From Antedon mediterranea (lineage: Eukaryota; Echinodermata; Crinoidea; Comatulida; Antedonidae), in NCBI RefSeq assembly GCF_964355755.1, contig NC_092673.1, forward strand, positions 36,031,648 to 36,095,647: a stretch of 64,000 nucleotides of DNA. The letters run 5' to 3'. Below the pieces are notes generated by a model, which made no database searches, was not told the origin of the DNA, and saw only the letters and a program-made list of their open reading frames with translations. Positions 19,101-31,970 of the stretch are shown here, in pieces; position 1 is the first letter of the stretch; each line of letters starts with the position of its first letter. Both the position numbers and the translations under genes were made by a program.

Positions 19101-22100
19101 TAATGGTGATTTTTGTTTGACTGTAAGAAAAGAGGAAATGGGTAAAGAGTTTGGAGGAGTTGGTACTCTGTCCATAGATGCATAAGCTGCATTGAAATCT
19201 TTGGCTACTAATCCATCATGCCGTCTGTCCATTGTCCTAGAGTTTGGAGAGATGCTTCTTCCATTTGCAAGTTCAGGCATTGCAAGTCTGTCTGTAAAAT
19301 CTCGTCTTGGTGGAAGAGATGGAGGAATGAGTTCACCATGTCTTGGAGGCATTGACGATGTGTTATCCATGAATGTATTGATCTCTGCAAGTTGGCTAGT
19401 GGAACTAGATCTTCTGAGTCTTAACCGACCTGCTGGTGGTGGTTCTGGAAGGTCATCATCCTCATCATCACTTTTATGGAGCACTAATATTTGTTTCTTG
19501 GGTCGTGGCGGCGTTGGTGGCGGTATAGACGGCATTGAAGTTGAACTTATTAAAGGCCAACCTCCTACTGATGATATATTGGTTTGGCTCGTTGACTTCA
19601 GAGGAAGGTCAGGCGATTTCAAGGGATTGTAACCGGTTTGGATTTGTTCAGTTTGTCTTTGGTTTGCTCGTTCGTGAAGTTGCCGCGACACTTCTGCCAA
19701 CGTTGAGTATTGATCTCGTTCACGACATAGTACTTCCCTGTGGGTCTCCTGCGCTCGGAAATGTTCTTGGTAATTTGATACTTGATGAATGTTCATGTAG
19801 CCTGGCATTTGTTGTTCTGGAAAATTTAAACAAATTTACATTTTATCGATAAATTAATGTATGATTTTAAAATATGTATTGACATTATACAGTACCATGA
19901 ATAGAAAATTATACACTTATAAAGTTGTATTAGATGGAAAATTAAAGTTAACAACTAAAGAATTTATAATACTTAGTTTAGAGATTTATTTGTCCATTGT
20001 TTCAAAGCAAGTAATTAAAAAAAATTTCAATTCGCAATTAACAGCGGTAAGGCCGCCATTTACATACTGGAATACATCAAAACACAAAGACAAAAGAACA
20101 TCGACAACGTCCTCAAGAACCAATTACAAACAATTCTTAATTTTTGGATTTAAATAAAGATAAGACATACCACATTCAATATGGTTTCTGTCGCAGCATT
20201 TGCACTTCTTTTCATCGACGTCGTCTTCAGTGGTGAAATCTGGTGATGCTGTCTCTGCTCTTGATAAAGATGGAGAAGTTGAACTAGAACTTGCTGTTTC
20301 ATCCTCTTGTGATACATTTGGAATTAAATATTCTGCATCGTCATCAGCCTACAAATGTAACCAATCAAAAGTATTCTAGTTGTCATTTGAGTATATTAAC
20401 TTGACATTAAACTAAAACATTTATTATAAAACTAATTTCACCTTAAGCTGTCTTTAATATCAAACTAGTTTGACAAAAAAGTGTGATGTGCCCAAGTATG
20501 GTAGTGATATTCCCAAATATGGAAGGGATATGACATTATCATGTCCATATATGGGCACATCACATTTTGTTGTCACATAAAGTTTGATAGTGTAGACAGA
20601 GCTTTAAACATCTAGACAACTTGTTTAACCTTAGAAGATTGCTTATGATTTGTGGAAAAAATTGTACAGTAGTATTTAGATATGTTTTTATCGTATATGT
20701 TTTCCCTTTGTAGATAATAAAGTAATGAACCAGGTATTACACTATGATGAATAAAGCAAAGAATAAAAAGACGTACCTGTCCACTCACTGTGTCTATTGT
20801 TGCGTTCTCATCTATAACATCAATTGTCTTCTTTTTTAAGGGATGAAACGTGTCCTCCATTGCTGCTGGAGACGATTTCCTCTCATTTCTTTTTATTTTT
20901 GTTGTGACTGGTGTAGGAACACTCTGTGTGCGATGTATAGTTGGGTCTGGGTCCCCTACTTCTGTTTTGTGACCCAAATCAGCTATTATTCTATTCAAAC
21001 TTGTATACCATTGCTGTGCTATTTTCCTATTGGGATAGACAAAATCACTTAATAAGACAATTTTTTTTTTAATGAAAACAAAGAACTTATAACACAAGAA
21101 TCTGCTTTTCTTCAATTTTCATTAAAAACATAGTATTGGAAGTACAGAGTTTCACAGCATGGAGCAGCGCCCCTCCAAACTAGGAAGTTTTTGTCAAACT
21201 TACATGAATGTGCTGCTATCAACAGCATTTATTTGTCCAATATAAAATATCGCATATTTGCTTTCTGTACACTACATATCATATCATATAACATATTACA
21301 AAAATTGACAGATAAATCACTCACTTAGAATCTGCTTGTAAATATAATGCCATATCTTTCCTCATAAGTACACACAGAATGTTTTCATATTTGTGTTTAT
21401 GTATCTCAATGTGATCAAATAGGTGGAGCTTTGTAGATCTTAGTAATGGTACGGTGTCCACTGCATGTTTTGGTTTCTCTGCTGCAAAGTCCTTGTCATC
21501 TTTGTATTCGTAGATTGTTGCAAATTCGTTTTCTTTGTAACGAAGTACATAGAATTTCTTGTGTTTTTTCTAAAAGAAAGATAAATTGTTTTTGTGCCTT
21601 TATTATTTTGATTGAATTATAAATACTTCTTTTTCTGAATTTTTATTTAAAGAAAAGAAAATTGATATATGGTCTGATGTGTAAACTCAATTCAATTGAA
21701 AATATTTTTTTATTATTATACTGTAGGCAATGTCTTATATAAGTCAAAGATGTCTCAACCATTATTATAGGCAATGTCTTATATAAGTCAAAGATGTCTC
21801 AACCATTATTATAGGCAATGTCTTATATAAGTCAAAGATGTCTCAACCATTATTATAGGCAATGTCTTATAGGCAATGTCTTATATAAGTCAAAGATGTC
21901 TCAACCATTATTATAGGCAATGTCTTATACAGTCGAAGATGTCTCAACCATTATTATAGGCAATGTCTTATATAAGTCAAAGATGTCTCAACCATTATTA
22001 TAGGCAATGTCTTATATAAGTCAAAGATGTCTCAACCATTATTATAGGCAATGTCTTATATAAGTCAAAGATGTCTCAACCATTATTATAGGCAATGTCT

Positions 22101-25100
22101 TATATACAGTAAGTCAAAGATGTCTCAACCATTATTATAGGCAATGTCTTATAGGCAATTTCTTATATAAGTCAAAGATGTCTCCACCATTATTATAGGC
22201 AATGTCTTATAGACAATGTCTTATATAAGTCAAAGATGCTCTACAGGTGGAATGCGATCCTAAAATGAGTAGTTGTTATTTAGTACAGTTTATTTTTAAT
22301 GAATTTATACGTAATTTTACTTTCTATGGACCAGAGATTCTGAAATAACATAAAAAAACTACTTTATGTGTTGAGTATTGGCCAAGAAATGTTATATCAC
22401 ACTGCCGTAGTATTCGGTAATAATTTCAAAAATGAAATGAATGAATATTGTTATTATATTTTGAATGAATCATACATAAAAGAGAAAACAGTGTGTTCCC
22501 AAGTTGTTCTACTTGAACTCTTCTTTATGTTTTGACATTTTCACAAAACTTTGTTAAAGCTCAATTTTCAGATTCCATCATTTTTTCCTCGCTAACACTT
22601 GTCACAAACCTCATTTCCTTTTGCACAATCTGTTTCCGAATTTAGATAATGCTTGTTGATATCAAAAGTTTCAATATTATCAACTCTGATTCATAGGTGA
22701 CATTATAGATACCATCGGTCAACCAATATTATATTTACACACATGTCATCAATTATTATTTTATTTATTTACCAATAACTTTAGGTAAATCATTTTTATT
22801 TGAACATGCCGGAAACAAAATGATTTCCAAACAAATATAATGACTTTGTAAACAAATTGTGCATTTTTGTTAGTTTGTCAATATACTTTTCTTATCTGTC
22901 ATTTAAACTGTTATCAATAAATGATATCTAATTCTGTTTTTCTTCAAAAGGCTAAGTTATCACTTCCTTATACTGACAACTTTTTAAATTGAAAGTATTT
23001 TATAAGAATTTTGGATAGAGGTCTACGTAAGTTTATTGCATTGCTGAAAATGGACAACGTTCATTATAATTATTTAATGGTTTGTTTTTAAAACAAAGGT
23101 TACTATATAATAATGTATAATCTATTCGGACAGTCGCAGACTTAGATGAGGCTGAACAGGCTTTAGCACCCCTAAAATTGAACAACCACGTCTTTTAAAA
23201 ATAAAATAATGACTTTTTTTCTGCAATCCGATCGTTTTTATCATTTATGAAATATTTAACCCCACCCCCTAATCTATAATACTGGATCTGCCCCTGATTC
23301 CCCTGTATTTTTGCACATATAGAGGAGACACACTGGAGTAGTTACTAACTCATTGTTACTGTGTTTTCAAACTTGTTGCCTTTATTACTAATCCATTATG
23401 TTAAATCCTGGACGGCCTACCATCACGGATCTGATTGTGTGATTGTTGTTTGAGTGATTACTTCCACATTGTGGTCAAGTCCTTTCAAATGGGGAAACAC
23501 TTTATTTTACAGGTTTTGTGGTATTCATAATTTGTTTATTGTATTTTACAGGTTTTGTGGTATTCATAATTTGTTTATTGTATTTTACACGTTTTGTGGT
23601 ATTCATAATGTGTTTCATAGAATAAAATGATTTATAAAGAGAAAAATGCTATTTAAAAATGAATTGTATGATTTTAAAAATGCTTCTATTAGCAAATTTA
23701 GAGATTTTCAATTTCCTGATTCTCAGTACAATAGACATCTCCCTGAATAGACAGTGTTTAATTTATTTGTTCTGCAAGAACTAATCGCTGTGTCCTATGT
23801 TACTACAACAATAGTTTTCCGATATCTAAGAGAACAAAACAATTTTCCTCAGTAAGTTGAAAGAAATTAACACAGTTGTAGCGTTATAATATTTAGTTAT
23901 TTTGTTGAATTATGCAAAATTGAGCATTGTTGTATTCCTAGAAATTATGAAAGATGTAATTTAATTGATTGACTAGACAGCTTTCAGCAAATCTTTTTAA
24001 AACTAGTTTCGGGATAAAATTAATTACACATAATTTATAATATGTTGTAATATGTTGTATTTTCTATTAGATATTTATTTAATTATTGTTTTACGAGTGC
24101 ACTCTTTATGATAAGTTCATTTGATATATAATTGTAGTCATAGGAATCGCAGTATTTGTTATAATGTATTACTGTATATGTTCTAGTTTAACTATGATAC
24201 ATTAGTTCAATACGGTATATTAATGATAAATTAAGTCAAGCACTTGTTCAAATGTGATTAGGTACTTAAACCATCGCAAGTTGTTACATTATGCAGACCT
24301 CGACATTCGTATAAAAAACTTTTATAATACAGACAGCAGTCTCCATGGCAATATGGGATACTGCGAAATATCATTTTTTACATTGTTGCGGTTTAAGAGG
24401 CAACGTGCCAAATTTTATCAACACTTTTTATCCAATTATTACCTCATAAGTTTAATTGCAAATGTCAAACAAATTTTAAAGGATTTTCCTCTTGATTTTT
24501 CCAAGAAAGTTTAAATGAATTTAATATTACTCTATAAACTGTGCTATCATTATATAGATATGAAGTTTTTAAGGTAAAACATATATTTTACAGTTTATAG
24601 TTTAAAGTTTATATTTAAATCCATAACAATTATCATCGTAATCAAAATACCACAAAACGTATTTCCTACCAGATTATACTTGGTACCATGCATTTGAATT
24701 TCCATGATTAATCATGTTGGTAAACCACAGTAGTCCACTCGGTCAAAATATTAAATATTGGTACCATGCATATGAATTTTCATGATTAATCATGTCGGTA
24801 AACCACAGTAGTCCACTCGGTCAAAATATTAAATATTGGTACCATGCATATGAATTTCCATGATTAATCATGTCGGTAAACCACAGTAGTCCACTCGGTC
24901 AAAATATTAAATATTGGTACCATGCATTTGAATTTCCATGATTAATCATGTCGGTAAACCACAGTAGTCCACTCGGTCAAAATATTAAATATTGGTACCA
25001 TGCATATGAATTTCCATGATTAATCATGTCGGTAAACCACAGTAGTCCACTCGGTCAAAATATTAAATATTGGTACCATGCATTTGAATTTCCATGATTA

Positions 25101-28100
25101 ATCATGTCGGTAAACCACAGTAGTCCACTCGGTCAAAATATTAAATATTGGTACCACCATGCATTTGAATTTCCATGATTAATCATGTCGGTAAACCACA
25201 GTAGTCCACTCGGTCAAAATATTAAATACTATAAATTTATTATACTTAACTCTATTTACTTGTCAATTAAATGCCATATTTATCAATTATTATTTAATTA
25301 CTTGGGTGATATATTGGATGCAGGGTCTGAATTTCTATACATATCCAATCCTGTTGTTTTAGTTCCTAAGTTTCTAATGGTGAAACTTTACTCCGTCTTA
25401 TATTTTGAAATTGATAATAATTTAATTGATGTATAATTGTACTTAAATTGACTTAATATCAGTCCTCAATTTCGATTTATTTGTTTAATTTTCCCCAAAA
25501 AATAATAGCCTTAGTTGCGAAGTGTTGCTATACCGCCACCACACTTCAACTGTTGCAAAAGTGCAAGTTGATTTGTGACAGGAATCGGTTATGTTTTGAT
25601 TATATTCCCGAAGGGCGCATCTTACGTCAAAGCTTGTCGACTGTGTCCTAGCAAGAACTTGTATCATAGAGGTAAGAGAAGTCTTGATAAGGAATCCAGG
25701 AAGCTAATTCAAGAGCTTATAGGGCCTAGCTTTAATAGATAGCAACTATCAAATATGTCAATAGAATTGTCTGTGTCCCACTGTGAGCTCAACAACCAAT
25801 GAATTATAATTGAGAAAAATTGGCCCCTGGTTGTAAGTTTAATATCCTAATAAGGGCAATGCTTTTCTAAGTAAAAGGATTTCAATAAACTTCACTTTGT
25901 ATGAGACCATTTAAAGCATAATTGTTTAATAGTACCAGGGTTCACTCTTCCCTGAGAGTAAGTACCTACAGTACATTAAAAAAATTCATTATCCAATTTC
26001 TGTTTTTCATCAACTTGCATTAATTATACTCCTCCCCTTTTATACTCCTCCCATTTTATACTCCTCCCCTTTTATACTCCTCCCCTTTTTTACTCCTCCC
26101 CTTTTATACTCCTCCCCTTTTTATTCTCGCTTATCCTTTATATTCCTATATATTCTATTCCTTGTATTCTTCTTACCCATCCTTAGTTTTTCCCCTCATC
26201 TCAATACTCCTTCTCTTAACTTGTATTCTTCTTACCCATCCTTAGTTTTTCCCCTCATCTCAATACTCCTTCTCTTAACTTGTATTCTTCTTACCCATCC
26301 TTAGTTTTTCCCCTCATCTCAATACTCCTTCTCTTAACTTGAATGGCATTGGATGTACTTCCCTCCCCCTTTTATTATTGCTTCCCCCTTTTATACTTTC
26401 TTCTCACCCCCATCCATCTCAGTTTGTCATATTCCTCTTACCTTAAATGGCTTGTCTTTCATCTCCTCGTGACCTCTTGTCAAATATCCAGAAATCATAA
26501 CTTGTTCCAGGTTTTTTTTCAATGTGTTTACAGAATTAGCCATGATTTCCATCGAATGTTTTGGAATGGGGAACGCGCAGTTTACTTCTTTGGGGTAACT
26601 TCCAGTGGTTTTTCCCTATAAAATAAAAATTAAATAAGTTAATGGTTTTAAATTTGTATAGCGCAAAATACAAATAGTCTCTATGTGCTTTTTAATACAA
26701 GTGTAAAAAAAAAGAAAGTGTTGATGTAAAATAAACCAAGAACAAGCCTAATAAACCCAACAAATTGACCAAGACCACAGAAAAGAAGTCTGTACATCAT
26801 CTCTATAAAATCTCTGTATAGAATAATGATGTATGTGGGACCGTGGAAAATATTTGTACATCAGCTTACAACAATCATTCTATCTAGTTGGTTTTCTGAA
26901 AAAGATTCCAGACAATTCTGTATTAAAATTATTAATTTATATATATCTATTCACACCTCTCGTTAAATTATTATTTTTTGATAAAATGCAAAGGAGCCTG
27001 CAAAATCAAGAGAGGTTGTGAAACTAATTCCATATCTGGTTGTTGTAGATTAATCTCAATATAATCATTTATTTTGACCTAAATAAATATTATATTTTAA
27101 TTTGTTTAGATGACTAGGCCTTTGCAATAAGTTTGAACTATGTCAGGGCAACTTCTAAGAAAATGCAAGTTGTTTTGTATCAACCCTAATAATTTGGGCT
27201 CCATTTTTCTGCAACTTTAGATAAAATGATTAACATTACAGCATATAGAATTATATTTTGTGATATAAAATGACTGTGGTATATAATGTCTATACTAGAT
27301 GCATAAGCTAACATTTCCTGTACTATATCTCATAAAAAAAATATGATTTTGAATTTTAAAAGTAAAACTAACTTGAAAGTTTTTGTGTTAATAATTAGTG
27401 AATATTTTAATAGGGTATGGGTACTTCCTTCATCGGGAATTAGGTCACATTGATTTTAAATTGTTTTCAATAAAATGACTAATGAATATAATCCTTAATT
27501 TGACCTTTCATCAAAAATCTTTATTCTCATAGAAACCTACTTTTTGTAAGTTGGATTAACATTACCAAGAATATGTTGATTTTGATAAATGATTTAAAAA
27601 TAACATTATTTTGTGAAAATATATTATTTAATATTATTTATGTATGCAGTTCCCTGCATAGATTTTCTTGCATTATCATTGAATCTCAATCAAGAAACCT
27701 TTGCAACGTTTTTTGGTTTAGATATTTTGTTTAAAGCTTAAAATAACTACATAAAAGTTTATTAGAAATGATAATTAGCATCCTGTTTAGCCACAAGACT
27801 CACCAACCAGCATGATGCATAACAAGGTTATTTACCTTTCTACCATTATAATCCTCTTAATTAAGAACAGGATTTACAAATAATATGATTTCAATTTTTT
27901 AAATAATTTTTTAATACGTTTTGCACCTAATTAACAGAGAAAAAAATCTGCATAACTAACAGAAAAAATGATTAATGTACAGTTTCTTTATTAAGATGCT
28001 TTTATTAATTAGTTTTGGCTAAAAATGTGTATTATTAATTTTAACCCAAAACTGAATATATGAATGTAATAATAATAGTTTTTATTTACCTTGCTAACTT

Positions 28101-28134
28101 CATACTTTTGAAAAAGATCCACAGATGCATACAT
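16106..28134 (-). CDS. PH and PDZ-like adaptor protein, resembling PLEKHS1/PDZPH1 (10 exons)
   Basis: Exons from 5' to 3' are 28134-28090, 26615-26442, 21569-21325, 21026-20777, 20348-20171, 19816-18706, 18056-17952, 17715-17574, 16627-16529 and 16387-16106. All junctions are GT/AG and in phase, giving 876 residues. A PH domain spans about 54-172 (ISGYLTRG, KFYVLR, invariant-type Trp at 161). A Cys cluster CKCC follows, then a YMNI site (304-307, the YxNx pattern bound by GRB2 SH2 domains). The long exon has SH3-type proline motifs (PPPTPPRPKK, PPSLPPRRD, PLPPRPE). The C-terminus has a PDZ-like module (about 685-765, with IGDHLWRIND) and a second, weaker one (about 768-860, SPSGPAFECG). The likely role is a phosphoinositide-binding signalling scaffold. 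Human PLEKHS1 has the same PH plus C-terminal PDZ-like order but is shorter. Orthology is inference. Confidence 0.82.
16628..17573 (-). other. Intron 8 of the PH-PDZ gene
   Basis: Contains the LINE 3' fragment at 16745-17025. The rest is AT-rich without features. Confidence 0.7.
16745..17025 (+). mobile_element. LINE 3' end fragment with TGAA microsatellite tail
   Basis: The plus strand encodes RSIISRTNMFRKSFYPAAIQ followed by ALNAF and a stop at about 16867. This is the usual last part of a non-LTR reverse transcriptase (FxPxAIxxLN). A short 3' UTR and a TGAATGAATG tail (17000-17020) follow. It is severely 5' truncated. Confidence 0.75.
18061..18542. repeat. 15-bp minisatellite, 32 copies, in intron 6 of the PH-PDZ gene
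   Basis: Unit ACAATGTAATAATAG, 32 copies. Only two carry a visible variant (near 18290 and 18305, G to C). It makes up most of the 649-bp intron and ends right at the TATTTCAG acceptor of exon 7. Because 15 is a multiple of three, all minus-strand frames stay open across it. Confidence 0.97.
19817..20170 (-). other. Intron 5 of the PH-PDZ gene, nothing seen
   Basis: AT-rich intron with canonical borders and no recognisable element. Confidence 0.7.
20444..20607. mobile_element. Short MITE with inverted ends (family 2, copy B)
   Basis: The right end complements AAGCTCTGTCTACACTATC, as in copy A at 13564. The left end is a diverged version of the same arm. An inner inverted repeat (GTGATGTGCCC / GGGCACATCAC) makes the whole element foldable. 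It lies in intron 4 of the PH-PDZ gene. Confidence 0.75.
21721..22236. repeat. 44-bp tandem repeat, about 11 copies
   Basis: The unit contains ATAGGCAATGTCTTATATAA and GATGTCTCAACC. A few units have partial internal duplications of the first 17 bases. In intron 2 of the PH-PDZ gene, about 150 bp from the exon 3 acceptor. Confidence 0.93.
22237..24679 (-). other. Intron 2 of the PH-PDZ gene, mostly featureless
   Basis: AT-rich. It holds a hAT-like remnant at 23139-23297 and a 39-bp unit repeated about three times at 23511-23618 (GGTTTTGTGGTATTCATAAT core). The short open frames here look random. Confidence 0.65.
23139..23297. mobile_element. hAT-like non-autonomous element remnant (copy B)
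   Basis: Shares with 14250-14430 the interior CTGCAA-CCG segment, a C-rich stretch and the end CTGGATCTGCCCCTG. Confidence 0.5.
24680..25227. repeat. 78-bp tandem repeat, 7 copies, rich in palindromes
   Basis: Units of 78 bp, almost identical. Each contains GGTACC, ATGCAT or CATATG, and the 14-bp palindrome CATGATTAATCATG, which includes two overlapping TAATC homeodomain-type half-sites. In intron 2 of the PH-PDZ gene. Confidence 0.95.
25228..26026 (-). other. Intron 2 of the PH-PDZ gene, nothing seen
   Basis: AT-rich intron sequence. The open frames of about 60-80 codons have no recognisable motif. Confidence 0.6.
26027..26340. repeat. Pyrimidine-rich 16-bp and 59-bp tandem repeats
   Basis: First about six copies of a 16-bp unit TTTTATACTCCTCCCC (26027-26125). 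Then three copies of a 59-bp unit beginning TTGTATTCTTCTTACCC (26162-26340). Both lie just after the exon 2 donor of the PH-PDZ gene and are purine-rich in its transcript. Confidence 0.9.
26616..28089 (-). other. Intron 1 of the PH-PDZ gene, nothing seen
   Basis: AT-rich intron, no element or exon recognised. Confidence 0.65.
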
Positions 28135-28261
28135 TGTGGATTATCTACTAAATCTGCTAATTTGTAACAAAACTACACGTGTGTATAGCCACATACGTCT
28201 ATCAGCCTAGCCAAAGTATTCTTAAATGAAACAATTTCCTAACTTTGATATAGAAAGAAGG

Positions 28262-28320
28262 GCTTCTATAAAAGGAAGTACAGGGTCAACCGCGGGGTCG
28301 ACCGGAGCCAATCACGGTTC
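28262..28320 (-). promoter_or_regulatory. Possible promoter of the PH-PDZ gene
   Basis: A local GC-rich patch about 130-190 bases upstream of the start codon. On the minus strand it has GATTGG (inverted CCAAT), a CCGCGG patch and TTTTATAG as a weak TATA-like element. Inference from position and composition only. Confidence 0.35.
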
Positions 28321-30126
28321 AGGTCTAGCCATGTGTTTGTTGGATTGTCAGGCCTTCAGTTCTTACTGTTCTAGATTAATTTCTTCCACTTATTGAATGA
28401 TGATGTGGATTTAAATTTTTCACACGTTGGAAGTTATCATAATTAAAAATCCATTTTGAGGTCAATGATTAGTGACTCATGTTTTTCTTGATGATGTTCT
28501 TTTTTTCCGTTAAGATTGATAGAATAGAAGTTTCCTGATTATATAGTGGTAGTATTTAATTCACAAACAGCATCTACCTTAAACCAATGTAATGGTAAAC
28601 TTAATAATGTACTTAATTACCCCAAACCAACCAGCAGAATATTCTAACAGTTTTTATTTTATTGAGAAACTCCATGGTTTTGAGTGTATATTTCAGCAAA
28701 TTACAGTAAAAATAAGTTATTTTTTCTTTATATTTACCATAAAAAATAACTTTTCCTTCTTTTGATATAAAAAGTATTAGCACTCACCATATTATTATAT
28801 TGATGTCCGTAATTTGGTTAAAAACTGAATTTTCACATAGATATCCTACAAAATGGTGCTATTGATAATCAGTGTGCAATCCTTCATGTACAATTGGATG
28901 AGTTCCATAAACACAATCTACTTTTATACTAAACTAGTCTGTTTACTGCAAATCAGTTTGTGATTGGCTAGGACCATTGAGAAGCAACCAATCAGGGACC
29001 TATTGTCTGAATGAGCTGTATAAGCTAGCTATTTCCAGGAAGTAAATTTGAAAGATTTCTTACACCAGGATCTGAGCAGTGTGGCTCAATAACAAATGCA
29101 CTACATCTTCCCCATGTTTAAGCATTTAAACTAATAACTATTTATCTAAGATCTATTTCTATGTATGATCTAGGGGGCCTACCACAGAAACAGTGACCTT
29201 CAAATGACATAGGGCAAACTTGTAATTAATGATAACACGGATCCATGTTCTTGCTCAATCTCAATATGTACCAGGATGACGATGGCTGAGTACAATTGGT
29301 ACACACTTCCTTATCACATCCTGCCAAGCAAACTTTATTGAAATTTTCAATATTTTTAGGAAGTTAATTTCTTTTCAGTAATAAAAAAAAGTATAAACCA
29401 TACAACAAAAGTGAATCTTACGTTAAATTTTGTAGATTATCAAACTATTTTTATTTTGTTGGCCAATGTTAAAATTAATGTATACACATAAATGTTGTGA
29501 TATGTTTAGCTGTTATTGAGCAACATATTTTACCAGGAACAATATAATTTTTCTTTTTAAATAAATTCAAATTAAGTTCAAACTTATATTATTATTTATT
29601 GTTCCTATTGTTTGAATTCATACTATCATAGGAATTTTATAAGACAATAGTTTAGTATTACAGATAAAAATATGCTTATACATACCGGTACTAAATTATT
29701 TATAGAAAAAATCCTAAAATTAGTTTTTGGCAGAGTTTCATCCTGACTGCCAACATCTGTATTTTGCAATGTTTAGTATCAAAACACAAGTTGTTGTTAC
29801 TATTTTAGCAATTTTAAACAACAGAAAACCAATTGGGTGTTTATTTATAATTGAGACGCAATATGATAATATTGACACCATGTTGGTTCATTTAAGATTA
29901 ACTTAATAAACTGTCTTAAAGCCTGGCTTATAGCAAGATACTTGGATGTATATTTGGACCATCTTTCAGTTTGTTAATAACATCAGTATGGTTTATCCTT
30001 TCACTTTACAGATACTTTATTTGTTTTTTTTACCTCTAACCAAGATGAGATCAATTAGTCATTGTACTTCTTTGTTTAACATCTAAAAATAACTTGTCTC
30101 ATCTTTATGGTTTTCATCTTTCATAT
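28321..30126. other. Intergenic, nothing recognised
   Basis: AT-rich sequence without coding potential, RNA gene or clear repeat. Confidence 0.6.
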
Positions 30127-30460
30127 CCTTTGTTTTATTTTCAAGTTTTAATGTTTTCTTTTCATGAGTTACTATTAAATACTCATACCTTTTAATGTTT
30201 TCTTTTCATGAGTTACTTTAAAATACTCATACCTTTCCATAAATTCTGCTGAATATAATTGTAAATATACTTTATACTTATAGTAATTATTAATGCAGCC
30301 AATTCCACAGATGATTGCTGAAAATATTGTAAATATACTTTATACTTATAGTAATTATTAATGCAGCCAATTCCCACAGATGATTGCTGAAAATATTGTA
30401 AATATACTTTATACTTATAATAATTATTAATGCAGCCAATTCCACAAATAATTGCTTAAC
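30127..30460. repeat. Two short tandem duplications (44 bp x2, 68 bp x3)
   Basis: A unit around TTTTCTTTTCATGAGTTACT occurs twice (30150-30235). A 68-69-bp unit with AATATTGTAAATATACTTTA occurs three times (30250-30460). Confidence 0.85.
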
Positions 30461-30532
30461 ATGAATTTTTATTTTCTAATTTGTGTCATGCTACAGTATT
30501 TGAATCTTTAGGAAATAGTTTTATAGTCAATA

Positions 30533-31014
30533 GTGCTTATTGTCTGCTGGCCTAACTGGGGCCTACCTTCTTAAACTCTAATGCTTATTGTCTGCTAGCC
30601 TAACTGGGGCCTACCTTCTTAAACTCTAATGCTTATTGTCTGCTGGCCTAACTGGGGCCTACCTTCTTAAACTCTAATGCTTATTGTCTGCTGGCCTAAC
30701 TGGGGCCTACCTTCTTAAACTCTAATGCTTATTGTCTGCTGGCCTAACTGGGGCCTACCTTCTTAAACTCTAATGCTTATTGTCTGCTGGCCTAACTGGG
30801 GCCTACCTTCTTAAACTCTAATGCTTATTGTCTGCTGGCCTAACTGGGGCCTACCTTCTTAAACTCTAATGCTTATTGTCTGCTGGCCTAACTGGGGCCT
30901 ACCTTCTTAAACTCTAATGCTTATTGTCTGCTGGCCTAACTGGGGCCTACCTTCTTAAACTCTAATGCTTATTGTCTGCTGGCCTAACTGGGGCCTACCT
31001 TCTTAAACTCTAAT
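30533..31014. repeat. 48-bp tandem repeat, 10 copies
   Basis: The unit starts TGCTTATTGTCTGCTGGCCT and ends AAACTCTAA. Copies are nearly identical; the only change I saw is GGCC to AGCC in copy 2. This indicates recent amplification. Confidence 0.96.
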
Positions 31015-31564
31015 GAGGATTCAATAATGCTTACCTGAACTTTGATGAGATTGATACTAAAAAATCATGATTGTCATTTAGATCTTTAAGATTGCAGGGA
31101 CCTCTGCATTGATATGTTTCATTTAACCTTAAGTGATTATGTAGTTTAATATTTGTCACCTAAAGTCCTTAAAATTTGTCATAAATCACATAGTGAATCA
31201 TTATAGTGAAAACTTTTTACAACAACAATATTATACCTTTGGCAATATTAACAATAGGAGGCATGGCGGAGATGTATTAAAATCATTGTACCATGAAGAA
31301 ACTACATCCTGCTGACGTCAAGCTACCAGCTACTAAGTAATTCCCTTCATATTCCCTGTAAATCTATATTTAATCATTTCTATATTTAGAAATATTGATC
31401 TCTATTTAAAATGTTACTTTTCACTACTTCATCATATCTAGGAGAATTACTCAAATGAATGTAGAGACCTATTATGTAATAATTGAGCAAAAGTTAGCAG
31501 AACCAGAATATTTTTAATATTTCAAGCAGATGCGTGCGTGTAGACCGGGTATTACTTTTCGACT

Positions 31565-31970
31565 TTCAACGTCCGTGTCTGCTGACAACACTATAAACCC
31601 ATTCAACGTCCGTGTATGCTGACAACACTATAAACCCATTCAACGTCCGTGTATGCTGACAACACTATAAACCCATTCAACGTCCGTGTATGCTGACAAC
31701 ACTATAAACCCATTCAACGTCCGTGTATGCTGACAACACTATAAACCCATTCAACGTCCGTGTATGCTGACAACACTATAAACCCATTCAACGTCCGTGT
31801 ATGCTGACAACACTATAAACCCATTCAACGTCCGTGTATGCTGACAACACTATAAACCCATTCAACGTCCGTGTATGCTGACAACACTATAAACCCATTC
31901 AACGTCCGTGTATGCTGACAACACTATAAACCCATTCAACGTCCGTGTATGCTGACAACACTATAAACCA
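31565..31970. repeat. 37-bp tandem repeat, 11 copies
   Basis: The unit begins TTCAACGTCCGTGTATGCTG. Copies 2-11 look identical; copy 1 has TCTGC for TATGC. Confidence 0.96.

Noticed and set aside
19192-19632. 146-codon plus-strand frame
   Set aside because: Shadow of the long proline/serine-rich minus-strand exon of the PH-PDZ gene.
30533-31970. CRISPR-like appearance of the 48-bp and 37-bp arrays
   Set aside because: Units are directly adjacent with no variable spacers, and the genome is eukaryotic.
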